Positions 36,356 to 47,815 of a stretch of 64,000 nucleotides of DNA are shown one piece after another; the first letter of the stretch is position 1, and each line of letters starts with the position of its first letter. The DNA comes from Arenicola marina. Taxonomy: Eukaryota; Annelida; Polychaeta; Arenicolidae. A program made the translations under genes and the position numbers. The stretch spans positions 68,516,119 to 68,580,118 of the forward strand of contig OZ025248.1 in the NCBI GenBank assembly GCA_964019135.1, given 5' to 3'. The notes under the pieces are model-generated. The model saw only the letters and a list, made by a program, of their open reading frames with translations. It searched no databases and was not told where the DNA came from.

Positions 36356-37302
36356 GAGATCGGGCTGACCAATGGCCGAGTCATATTGACGAGAGGGGTG
36401 ATCGGGCTGACCAATGGCCGAGTCATATTGACGAGAGTGGTGATCGGGCGGACCAATGGCCGAGTCATATTGACGAGAGGGGTGATCGGGCTGACCAATG
36501 GCCTAGTCATATTGACGAGAGGGGTGATCGGGCTGACCAATGGCCTAGTCATATTGACGAGAGGGGGGATCGGGCTGACCAACGGCCTAGTCATATTGAC
36601 GAGAGGGGTGATCGGGCTGACCAACGGCCTAGTCATATTGACGAGAGGGGTGATCGGGGTGACCAATGGCCTAGTCATATTGACGAGAGGGGTGATGGGG
36701 CTGACCAACGGCCTAGTCATATTGACGAGAGGGGTGATCGGGCTGACCAACGGCCTAGTCATATTGACGAGAGGGGTGATCGGGCTGACCAACGGCCTAG
36801 TCATATTGATGAGAGGGGGGATCGGGCTGACCAATGGCCTAGTCATATTGACGAGAGGGGTGATCGGGCTGACAAACGGCCTAGTCATATTGATGAGAGG
36901 GGTGATCGGGCTGACCAACGGCCTAGTCATATTGACGAGAGGGGTGATTGGGCTGACCAACGGCCTAGTCATATTGACGAGAAGGGTGATCGGGCTGACC
37001 AACGGCCTAGTCATATTGATGAGAGGGGTCATCGGGCTGACCAACGGCCTGGTCATATTGGTGAAAGGGTTCATCGGGCTGACAAACGGCCTAGTCATAT
37101 TGACGAGAGGGGTGATCGGGCTGACCAACGGCCTAGTCATATTGATGAGAGGGGTGATCGGGGTGACCAACGGCCTAGTCATATTGACGAGAGGGGTGAT
37201 CGGGCTGACCAACGGCTAGTCATATTAACGAGAGGGGTGATCGGGCTGACCAACGGCCTAGTCATATTGATGAGAGGGGTGATCGGGCTGACCAATGGCC
37301 TT
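36356..37302. repeat. 42-bp minisatellite array, about 22 copies, open on both strands
   Basis: The unit is gaccaatggcctagtcatat plus tgacgagaggggtgatcggg plus ct. The main variation is ccaatgg versus ccaacgg and gacgag versus gatgag, both C/T differences at CpG. As 42 is a multiple of three and the unit is stop-free in one frame per strand, a 296-codon frame on - and a 277-codon frame on + result. Neither resembles a known protein. Confidence 0.96.
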
Positions 37303-37939
37303 CCCATTCATTAAGAACCTCACGAACCGACACCGTCCAGCAGTTAAGCTCCAGCAAATCGGGAGACTAGTGATCAAATCACTAGAAAACTCAAATTTAA
37401 AGACCAAGCCCCCCCCCCCCCTGCCCCCACATTTTTTACCCATTGTTTACAACCAATCTCACTTTTATTTCTTTTGGTGATATGTCACATTTTTATATCA
37501 AATTAATACACCGTTTTTTCCGTAGAAAACCTCTCACACCTTTTAACCCAAATCTCATAATCTTATATTTATTTTGACCAAATCCCATATTTTTTTACAT
37601 TTAATATTATATATTGGATATTTTGTTTTCCACATTCCAAATTTGTTTCTTTTACCCATTGCTTGCAGCCTGTTACATTTATTTTTGCAACATCCCACAT
37701 TTTTTTGACCATTTCATCATGTTATAAAACCAGGGTAGTAGGCCTAGATCCACAGGCTCTTTCAGTGCAGATACATACGTTGATACTGGACATTGCTCAC
37801 TCTCTGTATGCAGTGGTTTTGAACAGAATTTTTTGAAAGTGGGAATAATACATGTAAACTAATAGTTTTTCCCGTTTCAAGTCAAGTCATTCCAAAGTCC
37901 CAGAAAAACTCAACAGTCAGTTTTTGTGGAACGAAAGGC
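37303..37939. other. AT-rich intergenic stretch, no gene recognised
   Basis: It contains a C-run at 37410-37421 and several ttgaccaaatcccatattttt-like short words, suggesting an old degenerate repeat of about 60-90 bp between 37430 and 37720. Confidence 0.5.
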
Positions 37940-38002
37940 CATGAGCGGATCCAGAGGGTCTTCCGTAGACCCCCCCTTTTCAAATTCCTGGATCTGCCCC
38001 TG
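37940..38002. mobile_element. 63-bp hAT-type miniature element with perfect 8-bp target duplication
   Basis: The element starts catgagcggatccag and ends ctggatctgcccctg; the end read on the other strand is caggggcagatccag, giving a 15-bp imperfect terminal inverted repeat (3 mismatches). It is flanked by the direct 8-mer cgaaaggc at 37932-37939 and 38003-38010. An 8-bp duplication and CA-G termini are typical of hAT transposons. At 63 bp it can only be mobilised in trans. Confidence 0.8.
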
Positions 38003-38116
38003 CGAAAGGCTATAGCTAGATCTATCTACAAGACCTTCGTTTCTCTTACATGTATTATTGAAACACCACAGACCGTGCATTGCTTCGGCATGGCCTTAAG
38101 GTAAGCCACCCATAAT

Positions 38117-38330
38117 GAGCCTCGGCGATTTTGAGCAGACCTCGGTAAACATCGGCAAACATCGGCGGGCTGTAGCCCTGATATTTTAAGCAGTCTTAAT
38201 GAAACAAAGCAGGAATAAAACACAGCAAAAGAAGTGGTGACATAGGTAAAATAAATAGAACATCGTATAATAAGCTTCGGCGATTTAGAGAAGACCTCGG
38301 TAAACATCGACAAACATCGGCGGGTGTCAG
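38117..38330. repeat. Duplicated segment with atcggcaaacatcggcggg motif
   Basis: Two copies of about 57 bp (38117-38173 and 38274-38330) share ttcggcgatttt-like starts, agacctcggtaaacatcg and aaacatcggcggg. They are separated by about 100 unrelated bases. Directly after, 38339-38400 holds two copies of a 31-bp unit with cgtcacgtcattcacaggg. Confidence 0.75.
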
Positions 38331-38724
38331 TGAAAGGGGAATCCCTAACTCGTTACGTCATTCACAGGGAATCCCCAATTCGTCACGTCATTCACAGGGT
38401 ATTTCCCCGAGAATGGCTCTTCGTGATAAATTCCGAATATTCAAGAAAAAAACATGGAGAAAACGTGTAAATAGTTCAGAAAACATTCGTGTAGATCATA
38501 ATTATATCGGAGACCATTATATATAACCAGATTTATTAAAATGTGAGCACAAGGCGTAAATTACTGATAATTGGTGTGAAATAAGCTGCTCCAAATAATA
38601 TTTCTGAAATAACATTTTCAAGTTTCAGGACGTGTTTTTCGGGAAATTTGCACGGCTACCTATATTTTTCTTTATTTTTATTACAAGAACTATGTTTTTA
38701 GAAGTTTTTAAACGTGGTTTGGTG

Positions 38725-39401
38725 CAGACATGGGGTAATCATAATCAGTAATCGTAATCGATTGTAATCGATTAAATTTTCCAAGTAATCGTAATCGTAA
38801 TCGATTGCATTGGTTTTAAAAGCAATGTAATCGTAATCGTAATCGATTACATTGCTAATGTGATCGTAATCATGATTACTTTAATATGTTCACTCAGATA
38901 GCTTTAGTCTCCAAACTGAGCGTCACACTTTCTAGGTGTCGAGAGTACCATTAATGTCTTTCTGTAGAGATGCACGATCGAGGATTGCTCTTAGGAAGGT
39001 GACTACCGTGGGCTGTAACCCTCAGCAAATGCCCTCAAAATTTTCCTGTCGGCAATTGAATGCAGCCCTATGATAAAAAATCCGCCGCTCTCCCAACCAA
39101 GTTGCCAAGTGTTCATCTTTGTGGCCCCGCTCATCCAATGTTTACTGTTTGTTGAAATAACCACTTAAAGGGTTAGGCCAGCGTTCATTTATTAAAAACA
39201 TACAAAGTAATCACGATTGTAATCATGATTACTTTCAATGTAATCGTAATCGTAATCGATTACTTTCATATTTCCTGTAATCGTAATCGTAATCGATTAC
39301 TTTCATATTTCCTGTAATCGTAATCGTAATCGTAATCATAAAATTTCCAAGTAATCGTAATCGTAATCGATTACATTTGCAATGTAATCGCCCCATGCCT
39401 G
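38725..39401. mobile_element. 677-bp hAT-type non-autonomous element with aatcgt-rich ends
   Basis: The left end is cagacatgggg and the right end on the other strand is caggcatgggg, an 11-bp terminal inverted repeat with one mismatch. Flanking 8-mers are gtttggtg (38717-38724) and atttggtg (39402-39409), matching at 7 of 8 positions, as expected for an aged hAT target duplication. Inside both ends are tracts of taatcgtaatcgattac (38735-38880 and 39207-39395). The middle (38885-39200) is unique and has no transposase frame. Confidence 0.75.
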
Positions 39402-41233
39402 ATTTGGTGTCAAGATTTTCATTTTTGATGAAATTATAGCCAATTTTGTGAAGGTGGTGATTTCGAATTTTTGGCAAAAACGGTCCTGTTTTTGCATAAC
39501 TGCACTTTATTATTGCCATTCTGTTATTTTTTGTGGCTACTATTTACATTGTTGAATGTCATTCCTGTATTGCACTAGGTTTAATTAAGCTTTCCAAAGA
39601 GCTATTACTGATGATAATGGCTAAATATTGAGCTGAATTGTAGAAAAATTACATATTCGTGGTTGGTGTCAAATTTTTGTAATTTTGTGAAATGGGGGTA
39701 TACTTGGAAAATGGAGATTATATTTTTAACGGGACGGTAAAGTATCCTAAAAATTCACCAGAAGGTGTGTAATTGGGTATACTTATATAAAATAATCACA
39801 GATACAGAGTTCTTTTACCTTGCTATTATGGGTGGCTTACCTTATTTGCATAGGTAGCCCCACATAAGGAAAGTTTAGGGCGACGCGATGACGAGAGAAA
39901 TAGAACGCATGTAAATAAAATGACCACGTGCGTTAGTTTTCATCCGCGCTTCGTGCGCCTCCTGGCGAATGCTACGCGCATGACCGGAAGTCCAATTCTG
40001 CACCACCGTTGGGGTCATTATGACAGCTAACGACTGATCAGGATGGAACGATGACTCACAACACGTCTGCTGTCCGTAGTTCAACATGACAAGTAAGCTG
40101 GTCGCTGTAAGCTAAATGTTGTTTGTGGGGTTCCATGAACTTCTCAACCTCAGGTTACGGATTAATGCAGACCGATTGGCTTCATATCATAGCGTTACGT
40201 AGTCAGTTCAGCACCTGAACAATATGAATGCGATAATGGTTTCACGTGTACATTTAGCCAATCAGAGACGTTCCCCTGGCGCTTTGACCTACTTTTTCAC
40301 ACGTGCGCGTTATGATAACTCGCCGTACAGTCGATCAAACGTCAGATGATGCGATGCTAGATCCACTGTTGGCCGAGGATGTTGTTATTTAATGCAAATG
40401 GTCCGCTTAGAACCATTTGGTTTCAACCATGGTGTCGGCATTGGCTGCAACAACATTGATCTGTTTAGTGTTAACATTAATATATATATATTTGTCATCA
40501 AAAACGCAACTTTAAGATGTTTTATTGTGGGCGTCGCCCCTTTCCCCCCTCCCGCCACCGCTCGCTATAAAAGCGGTGGTGCTTCGGGGAAGACGGATTA
40601 CAACATTAAAGTTACTCATACAGCAATATTTAAAGAAACTTACAGAATGGTTTGACTGAAAATTATGTATTTTTGTTCTTAACCTATAAGTACACATATA
40701 TATATATATTGTATGCAATACAAAAAAAACCGTCATGACCTGTTGTTTAACACATTTTTTGACCAAATTATAGTGGGTCTCCTGTGAAAATGTGTGGCTT
40801 TCTTGTGAACTACGTCATCATAATTTGCATATTACAGTAGTTTCTTACATTTTGACATTGTGACACATCTATTTTTTATTTAGTTAACATTTAAACAGGA
40901 TTCGAACAGTTGTTTCGCGCCAAAACATGTCAGGATCTAAATTTGTTTCATGTTATGGCCTGATTTGTGCAAGAACGATGTACTGTTATAATTTTATTAT
41001 CACTGAAAATCCTTGCCTGGAGTCCATAATATGGTGTGAAAAACTGGAGAACTACACACAAATCTGTGACGTAGTGCACATAGCTTCCATAGTTTTGTTC
41101 AATTGGCGGGAAACATCTGTTTACATAGCTTGAAATACCGTTATACCCCAAACTAAGTCGGTGCAACAGGAACAGAAATACCCTGCATTATCAGTAGCCT
41201 AAGGACACTTACGGTGGATTTCTTGTTTTGTAG
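39402..41233. other. Intergenic stretch upstream of HS6ST, no gene recognised
   Basis: AT-rich unique DNA. No promoter can be placed with confidence. Near its right end ttgttttgtag (41223-41233) looks like a 3' splice acceptor, so an upstream non-coding or coding HS6ST exon may lie in or beyond this stretch. Confidence 0.5.
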
Positions 41234-41273
41234 AATATCTTTGGGCAAGCAGCCCACAGGGTCAGCAAGAAGG

Positions 41274-41423
41274 CTGTCAGTGACGAGACTGTCAGTGACG
41301 AGGCTGTCAGTAGCGGGGCTTTCAGTGACGAGGCTGTCAGTGACGAGGCTGTCAGTGACGAGACTGCCAGTGACGAGGCTGTCAGTGACGAGACTGTCAG
41401 TGACGAGACTGCCAGTGATGCGG
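41274..41423. repeat. 15-bp tandem repeat, ten units, in frame with HS6ST
   Basis: Ten units of ctgtcagtgacgagg (variants with gcc, cca, gcgggg) run directly into the HS6ST coding region in its frame, reading LSVTR or LPVTR. The tenth unit is ctgccagtgatgcgg, in which the acg codon has become atg; this atg (41418) is the best HS6ST start. The array is therefore either 5' UTR or, if translation starts in an upstream exon, a basic N-terminal tail. Confidence 0.9.
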
Positions 41424-43255
41424 CTGTCACGGGTTGGTCGACTGGCCTTGGCTGTCTTCGCTGCACAGGCTTGTCTCATTCTGGTGTGGCTGTCACGTTA
41501 CACCTCGTTATTTGGCGGTAACCAGGGTGACGACACCCCCAAGGTCCTCCGTGTCGCACGCCCTCCAGGCAGCAAGTACAAATTCGATGTCAATCAGGAT
41601 GTGCTCGTCTTCTACCATATACAAAAGACTGGCGGGACGGCGTTCAACACACACTTGGTGGAGAACCTCGCCCTGAGCGAACCCTGTTCCTGCTCCACCA
41701 CTCCCCCGGATGAGGGCGCCTGTCGGTGCCGGGATGCAGAGGGATACACGTGGCTCTACAGCCGCTTCACCACCTCTTCCACGTGTGGTGTCCATCCGCC
41801 GCTGAGGGACTTAAGCAGATGTGCTCAGCTGTTTCTTCAAGGCGCTGACGCCTATCCTGAGGGGTACAGCAGACGGTAATTATAAGGCGCAACTAGCATT
41901 GGAAGACCCACTCCCTTGGGTCTGGGTTCAAACCGGGCGCCATGTTTGTTTTTGGGGCATGCTGGTGCCTTTGAATGCAGCCTCGAAATCGTTCCCAAAC
42001 TTCCAGTCGCACGTGACTGGGGTATCTCGACGGTAGAGGGCGCTTCCCGTTGCTCACGACAGCAGCGCCCTCTGCCATATGAAAAGTTTGATAACTATTT
42101 GTATTTAAATAATGGCTTATACATCACATTAAATACAATTACCGAGATAAAATGAACAGATCTAAGCCATCAATTTGATTAACGTTAGATTGTATATTTG
42201 TCCAACATGGTCACCAAGTTTGAGAACTATTTGTATTTAAATAATGGCTTATACATCACAAATACAATTATCGGGATAAAATGAACAGATCTAAGCCCCA
42301 ATTTTGATGAACGGTAGAATATATTTTTCCAACCCAATTAACTTTCCAGGTTTCTGTACATGACCGTCTTGAGGCATCCAGTGGATAGGTATCTGAGCGA
42401 GTGGCACCACGTCCGCCATGTGGGCCAGTGGCCGCTGACCTGTCACCATGGCAACCAGGCTACCCCTACAGGTAACATATAGGACGATCTTGCACGCCAC
42501 CCCGATGGTCCTGTACACCCACAATGGTCCTGGATGACTCTTTTATAACCTCAAAGTAGCTTTAAACAGAGTAACCGAGAAAGTGTTATTGTCCTTGTCC
42601 GTTAATCGTTAGTCGCAAACTACGTGTACTACGTCACGGATTTGTGTGTAGTCCACTGGTTATTTCAGTTCAGTTTTAGGAATGTTGTGTAGACTCCAGG
42701 CTATGAATTTTAGTGACACAATTCGATGATTCTTTACACTAATCAGCCGATGTGATTGTACATCCTTACTTGATTTGGGCGGAGCTTAATTTCGACGGAT
42801 AATATCTATTCCCTGTGAACCTTGCTCTTTCAGAAGTCGTCTGGAGAAACATGACTCTTGATGTATTCATCGCGGTGCGATACAATCCAGCCAGTAACAG
42901 ACAAGTGCGCATGCTCGGGGCCAAGTACGGCGAGAGCGCATGCGTGGACCACGAAAATTCCCTTGCGTCTCGCCAGGAGGCGCTGAACAGGGCCAAGGAG
43001 TCCTTGAAGGAACTCGAATACTTCGCTCTGTTAGAATATCCCGAAGAATCCCAGCGCCTCCTTCGTGATACCTTCGGGATACGGATGCTGCAGAACCTGA
43101 CATTCCCAAGACAGGAGTCGAATGGAAGAAAGCTACAGCGAACTCTGCATCCGGGAACACTAGAGCGGATACGAGAACTCAATCAGCTCGACATAAAGCT
43201 CTACGACTATGCCAAAGAATTATTTTTCCACAGATTAAGAGAGTCTTCAAATTGA
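41418..43255 (+). CDS. HS6ST: Heparan sulfate 6-O-sulfotransferase, three exons
   Basis: The enzyme transfers sulfate from PAPS to the 6-O position of glucosamine in heparan sulfate, in the Golgi. Exons: 41418-41875, 42350-42471, 42834-43255; introns of 474 and 362 bp are GT-AG and the phases join (333 aa). The protein begins with a signal anchor (residues about 9-26, LALAVFAAQACLILVWL), a short stem, then FDVNQDVLVFYHIQKTGGT with the 5'-phosphosulfate loop at residues 69-74. TCGVH (H126) aligns with the catalytic-histidine region of vertebrate HS6STs. Exon 2 gives LRHPVDRYLSEW (160-171), the 3'-phosphate motif; vertebrates have LRDP there. Exon 3 gives NRQVRML and, near the end, LDIKLYDYAKELFFHRL. 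At 333 aa it is shorter than vertebrate HS6STs (about 400 or more), lacking a loop before NRQVRML and the C-terminal tail. The start at 41418 has a purine at -3 and leaves a seven-residue cytosolic tail before the hydrophobic segment; an upstream start through an unseen exon is possible. An AATAAA lies at 43282-43287, 26 bases after the stop. Confidence 0.92.
42084..42333. repeat. Tandem duplication in HS6ST intron 1
   Basis: Two copies about 134 bases apart share ctatttgtatttaaataatg, gcttatacatcaca and gataaaatgaacagatctaa. The second copy ends about 16 bases before the exon 2 acceptor. Just upstream (about 42035-42072) agagggcgct and agcgccctct form a 10-bp inverted repeat. Confidence 0.85.
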
Positions 43256-44434
43256 GGTCCTTTGGAAGTAGCGATGTGGGTAATAAAGGTGAAGACTATA
43301 ACCGGGTGTGACATGAGTAAAACAATTTCAGGTGAACGAAAGCGAAACCCAATAGACCGTACATGTTTCAGGGAAAATTCTGAAACTCCAACTCGCTCTG
43401 CGCTGCATATATTCGTAGTCGGAGCACGCACAAGGCGAGTACGAACTTATAGCCCCATAATTTTCTACAGTTTGTCAAATGTTAACAAGGTGCTGTTGTC
43501 TTGTTTCTTTAACCCATTTCGTATCGATGCATATCTTGCCTATCAAAGGATACCAAGAGTTGGACGTATATAAGCCGGGAAAACAGCGTATGAATATAAA
43601 TGCCAACCGGCAAATGTCATGAGTTCCCCTGCGCTGCGCGTAGCGGGAAAGCAGTCATATTCTCGGTTTGTGGATGGTCTTCAGGGCGGAAAGAGTGATC
43701 TTTCTGGAATCTATTTTGTCTAGAGATATTGAAAATCTAATTAAGGAATACGTATTTTACAGAATAAGGATACGTATTTTTACAAAATAAGGATACGTAT
43801 TTTACAGAATAAGGATACATATTTTACGGAATAAGAAGAACTACTTTTGACCCGATGTGTACCCATTAACTTATTATAGAAAGCGATGATATGAGACGGC
43901 ATACACCGTATTTTCAATGTCAATCCGATCGCAATCGCGTGCTTGTTGCGTAGCAACCAAGGATGTCTAATGGGGAGCCTAATAGACAGGGTTGTTAAAT
44001 TGTTCTTAATCTAGTGAAATACAAGCTGTGGTTTCATTATACCTAAAGGAAAGTTTACAGAGACATTTTGGCAAAAGGAACATTGAAGCCGGGCACCTGA
44101 ACCAACACCATACGCATGTATGGCAAACGCCTGCGGGAATCTGTTTTATGACCCGAAATACGCAGTGTTTATTATTGAAGATAGATGTCGCCAGGGGTAC
44201 CTGGAACGGTCTATTCATTCCTGGTCGTGGTGAGGTGGGGATCATAACGGATTACACACGAATGGATGTATTGGGGACACTTGAAAGGGTGCTTTTTGAC
44301 AAGTGCGTTTCTGGTTCGCGCCACACAGCAAGAGAGCTTTGATCATCATGCAAGCTCTGAGACTGGGTGTAACTAGCATTGGTTCCTTCAGTGGGCTCAA
44401 GGGTGGTACGAAGCGGGGGTGGGGGTTGGGGGGC
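43256..44434. other. HS6ST 3' flank and intergenic DNA
   Basis: The AATAAA at 43282-43287 may end the transcript, though it is very close to the stop; other weak signals are further on. A 27-bp unit (ggatacgtattttacagaat) repeats about four times at 43745-43835. No other gene is visible. Confidence 0.55.
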
Positions 44435-44700
44435 GGGGGGTACCTTTTCCGGTCTCCGCGATTGGCATTGAGAAAGGCTTGGAGATTCGCGATTAGCTGT
44501 TGGCAATTTTGGGGGATTTGTAGTTACAATTTTTAGTTCAACGCGAAGACTCTTTCCCTATTTACCGCGATTCGCTATATCAGTCTGTGAATTTCTCGAT
44601 ATTCGCGATATCACGTTTAAGGTGTTGCTTTTCGCGCCCAGTCTTGAGCAGTCCTGGGGGATTTGACAGTACTCTCACTGAATCTTAGGGATTCGCAATT
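44435..44700 (+). repeat. Dispersed repeat family, copy 2, inverted relative to 18648-18945
   Basis: Plus-strand copy of the family described at 18648-18945, sharing ctccgcgattggcat, cttggagattcgcgat, aacgcgaagactctttccct, ttcgcgcccag and gggattcgc in the same order. It is preceded by a G-rich tract (44410-44440) as is the other copy. Confidence 0.8.
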
Positions 44701-47480
44701 CAACTACTAGTTATTTCAAATCCCTATTCTTGTGGTAAGCGTCAAGATGGAAGATTTTATCGAAATAACCGGAGTTAGCGTTCCTGCAAGTCCCCTGGTG
44801 ACGTCACTCCCCCCATTGCTCTCTCGGGACAACGTATTTCTGTAATGTTGTGTAAGTTTCCATGGGACGTGGATTTCACACAAGTTAATGTCCTCGGAAA
44901 ACGACGTTACCGTATAAAACACGTTTATCTGGTAATGCAGTGTTTCTTGGACATGAACCCATATGTTGCTGTCGAGAAATTACCCGTTGTGCTCCAGCCA
45001 ACCCCAAAGTTCTTACCCGGAGTCATTTCCTTTGTAATCATGGTTTCTCCTCGCCCTCTGCGACAAGCTTGAGAGGCCTTCAGTACCCCACCACCACCCC
45101 CTCACTGCACCTCTTAGCAATGACATCCTTAAAAGTTTTCACTTTCCTCAAATCATGATCTGTCATCGGGATATTTTCATTTTATAACCTTTTATGCTTC
45201 CCTGTCTGGCATCCGTTTGTGGTGTGTGTAAAATCCCCTGGTATTGTAATGGTGTAGCGTATCGGTGAGAGGGTGAAGCTGGTGCCGCTCGGGGGCCCCC
45301 GTCCTTGGTGGCGGGGGCGTCTTTCCGCACCCCCCCCCCTCCCCATCACCCCTTCACAACGAACACAGAACACATATATATATATATTATACATGGACGA
45401 CTTTTATTTACCAAAAAAATTCACACAACACATGGAATTAACACTGGTTTGAGGGTTGTCTATCTAGAGAGATTTCACCACGTATTGCATGTTTACAGAG
45501 CTGCCACTGGTCGGGCCTCACACACCCTACCCCCTGTGGAGAGGGGCGGGGGGGTGTACCACATCACACCGACCTATCCGCTACAAGACACCAGACGGCA
45601 TCACACACCAATAATTTAAGTCTCTTTGGTCAAATAGTTTAAGTAACAGTTGTCCCCGTTTTTACACAATGACTATGTTTTTTTGTGGTACTGCTAACAA
45701 CTGATAACAAGGGCTCGACGTGGCCAGCCGCACAACACGACAAACTAACACCCCAGATATAAATAATAACAACCATTCAAAGTGGACTGGGTTTTTAACA
45801 TCCTTGAGTCAACACAGCGACGGCAACACGTGACTCCACACTTAACACCCTAGTTACTTCCTCTCTTAATTACCAGGCGGGGACGCCCCAGACCACACGT
45901 GGAGAACACATGGTCAGTAACAGTAAAGACCATTTCAAATAATAGTTCGTTGGCTTTGTTTTTTGGGGCGAAATAAAACTGAACACCGAAATGGACAAAA
46001 ACTGAATTTCCATAAGATACGGGTGTCAATGTAACTTGTCGGTCCACGGCTCACAACGAAAGACGAGACTCCAGATAGTAAAATCTTACCCAGCCATGCA
46101 ATGGAACGATTACAGAACATTTCAAATGCACGAATTAAACATTAATAACAGATAGACACATGAACAAAGACTTTATAGTGTCTATTTATACATAACCCTC
46201 TTTTCCTCCGGGTTGGAAATAAAGTAGACGGTAAAAACAAAACCCGGAGTTTCATTACATATTGGTCACCAACTATTACTGCGGCGTACTAACTGTACAG
46301 GCGGCGGAGGGAAACTTCTACAAAACCGGAAGATTGGTCTTTAAGTGATAATACCGAGACCTTGCGACTGCTTGGCTTGGCTGCTGTGCACTGGAGTGAA
46401 CACGTACCCCAAGCATACAATACACAAGTTTCGCGCCACAGACCCAATACGTGGTCCCATGGAAACCAGACGGTAGCACGTGATGTGATCCCGTGACAAC
46501 CAGAGGCGAGTACGTTATCCCATGGCAACCAGACGACCACGTGGTCCTATGGCAAGAGTAGTAAGATTTTTGATTGTCTACATTTTCCTACGTGGGTGAC
46601 ATCGAGACCGTAGCGTAGTTTACACGGCAAGGGTTAATAATTATAACGATAAAATTGACGAGTAAAGATTATCAAGCACTGGCAATTCTACTAGTACGCA
46701 TAATAAATAGCAAAGAGCAGTACGCAACAACCATCCTCATCCTCCTCAATAGTATCATCTGACATCATCCAAAACCGACAAGAACAGGAACAAGAAGACT
46801 GGACGAGTATAGACAATACATGATTATAACCATGTAGTAGTAGTTATATATGTACACACGTCAGGTGTGACGTGACGCACACGTGACGCAGCTGTGACGA
46901 GCACAGCGACAGCCAGCGTTCCTACAGCCGGGACTGGCAAAGTGAGGTAGTGTTCCCGACCGTGCCGGGCAGGCGGGCGGCCGGGTGGCGGGGCGGGGGT
47001 GAGGTGGACCGGTCAGTACACGCCCCGCCCCCACCCCGCTACCCGACCGTGCGGCCGGCTATGCCATGCGTGCTGTCAGAAGTACTATGAGCTCGCCATG
47101 TCTAAACCCCCGCCGACCTTGACCCCCCCTAGGGTCACCCTGGGGTAACCCTAGCGACCGCCCAGAGCCAGCCAGACAACCATCATTCACGCGCGGAGGT
47201 CTCCAAACCACTTCAGTTATTACTATATACAATTACGCCTTCACACTGCAGTATCTTCAAAAATTCAGACATTAAGTTAGTTTTCAGGTGGGTTCTTTTA
47301 ATGAATGAATCACTTACATACCCGGCATGGAACCAGAAGATATAAGTGTCATACCTGTAGACAACCTCACCACTGTCACCGCTTTACCCTAGGCAACCAC
47401 ACGTTTAATCTTCAGCTGTCACAGGTATCGCGAGAAATGTAGCCAAAGTCCGTAAAAAACCTGCTCACCTTAGGCAGCAA
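44701..47480. other. Intergenic stretch, no gene recognised; minor repeats
   Basis: It contains a C-run (45331-45341), an AT dinucleotide tract (45374-45388), about four diverged 35-bp units with cccatggcaaccagacg at 46446-46557, and GC-rich sequence at 46960-47050. Short frames have no recognisable product. Confidence 0.55.
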
Positions 47481-47483
47481 GTG

Positions 47484-47530
47484 GCCTGGCCAGTGGCCTG
47501 CCCAGTGGCCTGCCCAGTGGCCTGCCCAGT
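47484..47530. repeat. 13-bp tandem repeat, about four copies
   Basis: The unit agtggcctgccc(c) repeats from 47484 to about 47530. Confidence 0.85.
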
Positions 47531-47815
47531 GTGATTAACGATTGAGGCTGGTTCAGCCTTGATTCATACATTCCTGCCTTCCGTCCCAGCTCTCACACAC
47601 TCACGGCCTCACCACCGGCTTACAACATGCCGAGGTCAGAGTCTTCTGATCAGCAGCTCATGGTTTGTGCGACAACAGAACATGTCCCTTGACACCCCTC
47701 CCCAACCCTCATCATAATGATCCTACCCACCCTGCACCGGTGCCAAGTGTGGAGGGAGAGGGTGAGCGTCACCACATTACGACACTTCTTGAGGTAAAAC
47801 ACACCGGTGACAAAG

